A stretch of 64,000 nucleotides of DNA, taken from Pedobacter hiemivivus (GTDB taxonomy: Bacteria > Bacteroidota > Bacteroidia > Sphingobacteriales > Sphingobacteriaceae). The position numbers and the translations under genes are program-made. Of the stretch, positions 59,717 through 64,000 are shown in pieces; positions within the stretch are counted from its first letter, which is position 1; every line of letters starts with the position of its first letter. Where the stretch lies: contig NZ_SJSM01000001.1 in NCBI RefSeq assembly GCF_004331685.1, positions 802,994-866,993 of the forward strand. The letters run 5' to 3'. Under the pieces are notes generated by a model. The model searched no databases. It was given only the letters and a program-made list of their open reading frames with translations, and was not told where the DNA came from.

Positions 59717-60808
59717 TCAGTCATCATCTCCAATATGAAGGGTTAGCTTTTTCCAACCGGCTAATCTTGCCTTTTCAATAGGTACTTTAGTAAAACCTGA
59801 TTTTGTTCTTCTAACAGGTAAAAGTGTGTACAGCATCACCGTTTCATCATTATTTTCGTCAAACTTCTCCTCTGCATTTTTTCCTCCCGGCCATTGTACA
59901 TCAAGAACACATAATGCAGCAATCCCCACAGGCCAGCTTAGATCTTTAAAACGATCGTCCTCTGCAAGGATATAATCGCCCTCGGATATCTTCATGCCTT
60001 CTTTCACCGATTGTATTATCCTCGACAACAATTGTATTGGAAATTGATTTTCTGCTGTTTGAATATAAAAATTCCAATACTCGGGCAAAACAATGAACAG
60101 TTCTATCATCGGTTTATGAAGATCAAACAAACCAAAAGTAAATAACACCCTGTTCTTTTTATTGTTAGCATGAACTAGTTTCTGTACCACAGGTTTATCC
60201 TCAGTAACAGAAGCAATATCTACGGGTAATATCTTTCCCAGCCTCAAAGTCACATGACTTAAAATACCACTTCCCGGAATTTCATTATCAACCCATTCGG
60301 GTAAAATGTAATGACTTTTTGCTTGGTGTAATTTCAGGTAATCGGCAATTTTAGGATCTTTTTGCGAAATTGCACGATCCAGAGGAAGCATTCCATTCCT
60401 GATATGCATTCTGTTAACATTCGCTCCATGGCTCATCAACAGCTTCACCATTTTAAAATGACCAAAATTAACAGCATTCATTAAAGGTGACAAAAGACAG
60501 CTTTCTATACCTTCTACATAAGCACCGTTCTCTAATAGCCAACTTGCAATTTCTATATTATTACCCGTCGCGGCACAATTCAGCGGTGTCTCTTTACCCT
60601 TTATAGAAATATTTACGCCCAAACCTTTTGTGACTAGAAATTTAAAGGTGGTAAGATTTCCATCTCGTGCACAAGTATGCAGTGGGGTTTCAAGAACATT
60701 AAAATATTCGGTGGTTAGCAATTTCGGCTGCGCATCCAGAATCAATTGGATTTTATCCAAATCACCATCTTTAATGGCGACATTAATATCGTTTGAATTA
60801 TAGTTCAT
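59717..60808 (-). CDS. Ankyrin-repeat / SUFU-domain protein
   Basis: Residues 1-175 hold ankyrin repeats (TPLHTCARDGNLTTFKFLV; TPLNCAATGNNIEIASWLLE; SPLMNAVNFGHFKMVKLLM). Residues about 180-363 match the suppressor-of-fused domain: VTLRLGKILPVDIASVTEDK, VLFTFGLFDLHKPMIELFI, VLPEYWNFYIQTAENQFPIQ, VMLYTLLPVRRTKSGFTK. Both are known immunity families of polymorphic toxins, and fused versions occur. Cytoplasmic, no signal peptide. It is the strongest single marker of the immunity nature of this region. Confidence 0.85.
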   Translation of the reverse strand: MNYNSNDINVAIKDGDLDKIQLILDAQPKLLTTEYFNVLETPLHTCARDGNLTTFKFLVTKGLGVNISIKGKETPLNCAATGNNIEIASWLLENGAYVEGIESCLLSPLMNAVNFGHFKMVKLLMSHGANVNRMHIRNGMLPLDRAISQKDPKIADYLKLHQAKSHYILPEWVDNEIPGSGILSHVTLRLGKILPVDIASVTEDKPVVQKLVHANNKKNRVLFTFGLFDLHKPMIELFIVLPEYWNFYIQTAENQFPIQLLSRIIQSVKEGMKISEGDYILAEDDRFKDLSWPVGIAALCVLDVQWPGGKNAEEKFDENNDETVMLYTLLPVRRTKSGFTKVPIEKARLAGWKKLTLHIGDDD

Positions 60809-60886
60809 CGTTAAGTTATTATCATGTTAAGTCCAAACCCGCTAATTACAATAGGAAAAGTATAAGTTATTAATGATCAAAGTGAT

Positions 60887-61249
60887 TTAAATTTCTAATT
60901 CCCAGCCACTAAATTCACAATCATGACTTAATCCTAAATTACACATCTCCGTAGTCCATTTATTTAGGTTTTCAATACTTAAATTTATAGCTATAGATGT
61001 TCCATCCAATACAAACTCATTTTCTGAGGATGACTCTTCTACAACATCGATTTCATATCCTTTTGAACTCAGGTGCTCCGCTAATTTCTCCAACTTCAGG
61101 GGATCGTCAGAATAGAAATAGAACTCAAGCTCAGCTTCCTCAAATTCTTTATATCCTTTACCGATTAAAATTGAAAAGGTGTGCCTATTCATCTTCTTCT
61201 GTTCAATAATATTCTCGTTGTTGATTTCTTCTGTGGTATATTGACTCAT
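60887..61249 (-). CDS. RraB-like (RNase E inhibitor family) protein
   Basis: The 120-residue acidic protein has a leader of 19 residues, then HTFSILIGKGYKEFEEAELE, FYFYSDDPLKLEKLAEHLSS, KGYEIDVVEESS and the end CEFSGWELEI. The order of strand, D-x-x-x-L-x-x-x-A, G-Y/F-x-V and the final G-W matches RraB/DUF695-like ferredoxin-fold proteins. In Gammaproteobacteria RraB binds RNase E; in a toxin-immunity setting it may neutralise an RNase. A start at the inner MNRHTFS is possible. Confidence 0.6.
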   Translation of the reverse strand: MSQYTTEEINNENIIEQKKMNRHTFSILIGKGYKEFEEAELEFYFYSDDPLKLEKLAEHLSSKGYEIDVVEESSSENEFVLDGTSIAINLSIENLNKWTTEMCNLGLSHDCEFSGWELEI

Positions 61250-61350
61250 ATTTTAATTATTCTAAAATGTTAGGCAGGTTTTTATTCCCGATAATAAACG
61301 TTTTTAACGTCAAAAGCATACTTATCGTTAGGCTTTTACTTTTTCCACAT

Positions 61351-62073
61351 TCACATAATGTCTGGGATATCCCGTTTTTTTAACCTTTCGTATGTTTCTT
61401 TTCCCAAAAAGCCACTATACTTTACAAAATCAAGATAATCAGGAAGCGCAACAAACATCAAAGCATATACCTTCATATTTTCAGCATCAATTTTAAATTG
61501 ACCTGTACAAAACAAATTAAAGCCAAGGATGGAATCTTTTATAAGAAAGATTTCCGAACAGATATTTTCGTCAATTAATTCGATTTTTTCGTACTTTCTA
61601 ATATATCTCACGCCATTATGAACAATTGGCTCACCTTTGTCTGACAACGAGACTTCATATATGGATTTCGTATAGTCAATCAAATCATTTATATAATCAA
61701 ACTTCACAAAGAAATAATTCTTTCGCAAGACCAATTGGCTATTATCCTCAGCAGAAAACACTTGCACTCTACCTTTTGTGTAAGCCACATTATATTTACT
61801 GATAACAGCTAAAAAATCTTCAGATATAATATAGTGGTTGGCAAACTTATAATAATCAAATTCTAAATCCACGCATTTACTGTAAAGATAGTATTCAGGC
61901 AGTAGCTCATAGTCGTTAAATCCCGGCTTCATCCACTCATAGTAAATACTATTCTCTTTGCTAAAAGCGTAGCCCGTTATAGGCTCCTCAAACATCCTTG
62001 CTTCAAAAAAAACCGGACTGCCATCTTTTCCAGACTGATCGGTAAATATTGCGTAGTAATTCATTTTATTCAT
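61351..62073 (-). CDS. Hypothetical protein, 240 aa, immunity-type context
   Basis: The protein begins MNKMNYYAIFTDQSGKDGSP (alternative start at MNYYAIF) and is strand-rich (VFFEARMFEEPITGYAFSKE; YYKFANHYIISEDFLAVISK; VYALMFVALPDYLDFVKYSG). The phrase YKFANHYIISEDFLAVI is typical of proteins that pair a strand set with a recognition helix, like imm11-related families. Not assigned. The next gene on the left begins after 100 bp, the right neighbour 62 bp away. Confidence 0.66.
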   Translation of the reverse strand: MNKMNYYAIFTDQSGKDGSPVFFEARMFEEPITGYAFSKENSIYYEWMKPGFNDYELLPEYYLYSKCVDLEFDYYKFANHYIISEDFLAVISKYNVAYTKGRVQVFSAEDNSQLVLRKNYFFVKFDYINDLIDYTKSIYEVSLSDKGEPIVHNGVRYIRKYEKIELIDENICSEIFLIKDSILGFNLFCTGQFKIDAENMKVYALMFVALPDYLDFVKYSGFLGKETYERLKKRDIPDIM

Positions 62074-62134
62074 ATTTTATCTTGGTAATGCAATATCCAA
62101 AGTGGCGAACTTCAATTAATAGACACCCAATTCA

Positions 62135-63037
62135 TTACATTATCTCTAATCTTTCAAAGCCTTTTTCAACAAATTCGTTCTTCTTCGTTCTAAAAACCTC
62201 CGAATTAAAACTGTAAATACTTTTTAAATTTTTGCATTGGAATATGGCCTCAATATTCTGGATTTTATCAATGTTTAAAAAGCAAATTTCAATTAGATTG
62301 GGTAATTCCTTGAATACGTTACAATCAATTTCTGATTTTAAGTCATTTAACCATAACGTCTCGATGTTCTTCTTTTCAATTATATTAGAAAAAGGGAACT
62401 TATTACCAGTGCCTATAATTCCAAGATTAGCGACACTTTCGGGGATATATGTAAATACATCCACGTTATGATTACGGCTTAATTCCAGATGTTTTAAATT
62501 ATCCAAAGATTTTATTACTTCTAAGATTTTTCCCTTTTTATCAACTTGACAACATAATTGTTCAAGCGAAGGAAAAGACATATTTGGGACAGAAAGCAAG
62601 CTGTTTAAACCTTTATCATGATAATCTCCCGTAAACGATAGTTTTTTAATTTGATTAAAAACAATGGCCTTTTTTTCTTTCATCAAATCATTTCCCATGT
62701 GATTTTCCAACCCAAATTCATACCCTATCATTAAATGATTTAAAGACTCAGACATATCATTTTCTTTCAAATTGACGAAATGGGGAAGCTGTAAGTAAAG
62801 AAAATTTAGATGATCTAATTCTTTCACAAAATCAGGAATTAAACCATTTCCAATTTGTTCAAGTGTAGGTTCAATATATAATTTGGTAATGCTTAGAAGA
62901 TCGGCATCATTGCATCTTTCACCCCATGGTATTTTAGTCGCATCTTTTCTATCAACCTTATCTCCAATTGAATAAAGTCGCTTATTAGAAGGAACTGACC
63001 CTCTTTGTTTATTCTGTAAAAAATATCTTTCCTCCAT
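62135..63037 (-). CDS. Leucine-rich-repeat-like protein, 300 aa
   Basis: Irregular LRRs cover residues about 50-285 (LDHLNFLYLQLPHFVNLKEN; LDNLKHLELSRNHNVDVFTY; LPNLIEICFLNIDKIQNIEA). The end NLKSIYSFNSEVFRTKKNEFVEKGFERL resembles the end of its right neighbour (NLKNVYITF...EFVERNGWEY), so the two are tandem paralogues. No signal peptide. A pattern common for immunity genes in these loci. Confidence 0.7.
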   Translation of the reverse strand: MEERYFLQNKQRGSVPSNKRLYSIGDKVDRKDATKIPWGERCNDADLLSITKLYIEPTLEQIGNGLIPDFVKELDHLNFLYLQLPHFVNLKENDMSESLNHLMIGYEFGLENHMGNDLMKEKKAIVFNQIKKLSFTGDYHDKGLNSLLSVPNMSFPSLEQLCCQVDKKGKILEVIKSLDNLKHLELSRNHNVDVFTYIPESVANLGIIGTGNKFPFSNIIEKKNIETLWLNDLKSEIDCNVFKELPNLIEICFLNIDKIQNIEAIFQCKNLKSIYSFNSEVFRTKKNEFVEKGFERLEIM

Positions 63038-63052
63038 TTTTTATATCTTTCA

Positions 63053-64000
63053 TTACTTGTGGCTTTGTTGGCTTTGACTAGCTAGACCTGGTTGCCTATA
63101 CTCCCATCCATTTCTTTCTACAAACTCTTGAATCCTATCATTTTCGGCTTTATCCTTAAATGTTATATAAACGTTTTTCAAATTCTTTAATTCTGAGAGT
63201 CTGCTAAAATCAGCCGTATTTAATTTCGAAAGTTCCGTTGCCATGAACCCGGTTAGGCCGGTACATGCAAAGATTGAATCTATATTTTTGATATTAGGCG
63301 AATTTATAAAGTTCACGGTCTTCATAATGGAAGGGTTATTAAAATCAGGCAAGTCCGAGATGTGTTTTATATGTCTTATAGAAAGTTCTGTTACCTGTTT
63401 TAAACTACTGATAAAAGTAAAATCGGAGATCTTTTTACATCTCTCTAAGCTTAAAAATTTAAGACCGGGCATCACCTCTGCTAATTGGTCAGCGTCTATT
63501 AAGTTTTTATGTATGCGGAGTTTTGTAAGCTTTTCTTTCCTTGTAAAGGAAGACAAAGTCAATTCTGACACCTGTAACGACTCTAATGAGGCATAGGAAT
63601 CAACAATTTTTTGTTGCTTTTTATTCAATCCATTTTCCAATTCAAAAGTTGTGATATTTTGAAATCGCTCAATCGACTGAAGAGAAATACCATTTTTAAT
63701 AAACCCGTAAATTTTCAACTGGGTGATTTCTTCAACGATAGCCAATTGTTCAATACTTTCTATAGCAACGGTTAGTACGGCCTGCATAGATAGCCGTTTT
63801 AAATTAGGCAGGAAGGCTGCAATATCTAATCCTTTGGCGTTTTCATCATCCGAGTGTTCCCTATTATCAATCACTAAATTTATAGCGATATCTTTTTTGG
63901 CTAAAACCTCATTCAAAATTTTTAGTAGAGCTTTATTGGCTCCCTTCTTTTCAATAGTAATATTTACTTCACCCTTTTCATACTGAAGCTGTATTAAATC
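63053..64000 (-). CDS. Leucine-rich-repeat-like protein, 5' end beyond the window
   Basis: The minus-strand frame is open to position 64000 without a stop (DLIQLQYEKGEVNITIEKKG upstream of the first internal ATG at 63916), so the gene very likely starts beyond the right edge. At least 315 codons are visible. Its LRR units include FLPNLKRLSMQAVLTVAIES, MPGLKFLSLERCKKISDFTF and LKQVTELSIRHIKHISDLPD. It is a tandem paralogue of 62135-63037. Confidence 0.72.
   Translation of the reverse strand, partial: DLIQLQYEKGEVNITIEKKGANKALLKILNEVLAKKDIAINLVIDNREHSDDENAKGLDIAAFLPNLKRLSMQAVLTVAIESIEQLAIVEEITQLKIYGFIKNGISLQSIERFQNITTFELENGLNKKQQKIVDSYASLESLQVSELTLSSFTRKEKLTKLRIHKNLIDADQLAEVMPGLKFLSLERCKKISDFTFISSLKQVTELSIRHIKHISDLPDFNNPSIMKTVNFINSPNIKNIDSIFACTGLTGFMATELSKLNTADFSRLSELKNLKNVYITFKDKAENDRIQEFVERNGWEYRQPGLASQSQQSHK

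Noticed and set aside
39410..64000. Prophage or integrative element with the immunity genes as cargo
   Set aside because: No integrase, capsid, relaxase or att-type repeat pair bounding the region is visible in the window; the right border lies outside.

Overview
The window looks like chromosomal DNA of a Bacteroidota, most likely Sphingobacteriaceae (Pedobacter or a relative). The evidence is two SusC/RagA TonB-dependent transporters, a SusD, an ECF sigma/FecR pair, a PKD-like lipoprotein, DUF4843 and TlpA/DUF4369 proteins, few Shine-Dalgarno sites and an A+T-rich base composition. I found no rRNA, tRNA or CRISPR array.

Layout. 1-3.9 kb: start of a SusC-type transporter, a myo-inositol oxygenase and a divergent LacI regulator, probably an inositol-uptake locus. 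3.9-8.1 kb: a leftward operon of a Tat-exported metallophosphoesterase, a secreted beta-rich protein and a YncE-propeller/phosphoesterase fusion. 8.3-11.1 kb: a chromate locus with an unusual ChrB-AraC fusion regulator, a secreted protein and ChrA, ending in a signal-peptide remnant. 11.2-16.6 kb: ankyrin protein, large KatE catalase, PAS histidine kinase, DUF72 protein, a tiny lmo0937-type membrane protein and an oxidoreductase remnant. 16.8-22.6 kb: an AraC regulator followed by a co-directional MFS / ABM monooxygenase-like / royal-jelly-like / outer-membrane / luciferase-like oxidoreductase cluster. 22.9-33.6 kb: a polysaccharide-utilisation-like locus without hydrolases (ECF sigma, FecR, SusC, SusD, DUF4843, PKD-like lipoprotein, TlpA). 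33.6-38.6 kb: a transition zone with a lipoprotein, an XRE regulator, a candidate structured RNA, a possible phage-derived fusion protein and a zeta-toxin-like pair.

From about 39.4 kb to the right edge the character changes. Small (40-400 codon), mostly uncharacterised, A+T-rich genes are packed one after another, nearly all leftward from 42.5 kb. The recognisable ones fall into families known as immunity proteins against polymorphic or contact-delivered toxins: an Imm51-like protein, SUKH/SMI1-like proteins, an ankyrin + SUFU protein, a HEAT-repeat protein, leucine-rich-repeat proteins, an Imm11/DUF1629-like protein and an RraB-like protein. No toxin or secretion-system gene is present. Between the genes lie truncated paralogues, chimeric small reading frames and duplicated gene starts, the debris expected from repeated cassette capture and recombination. 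One intact IS21-family element (istA/istB) sits directly in front of a SUKH-like gene, and a 38-bp relic of the same IS end lies 3.7 kb away. I read the region as an orphan-immunity array, comparable in concept to the acquired interbacterial defence clusters of gut Bacteroidales. This is an inference from family resemblance and architecture; no database search was possible.
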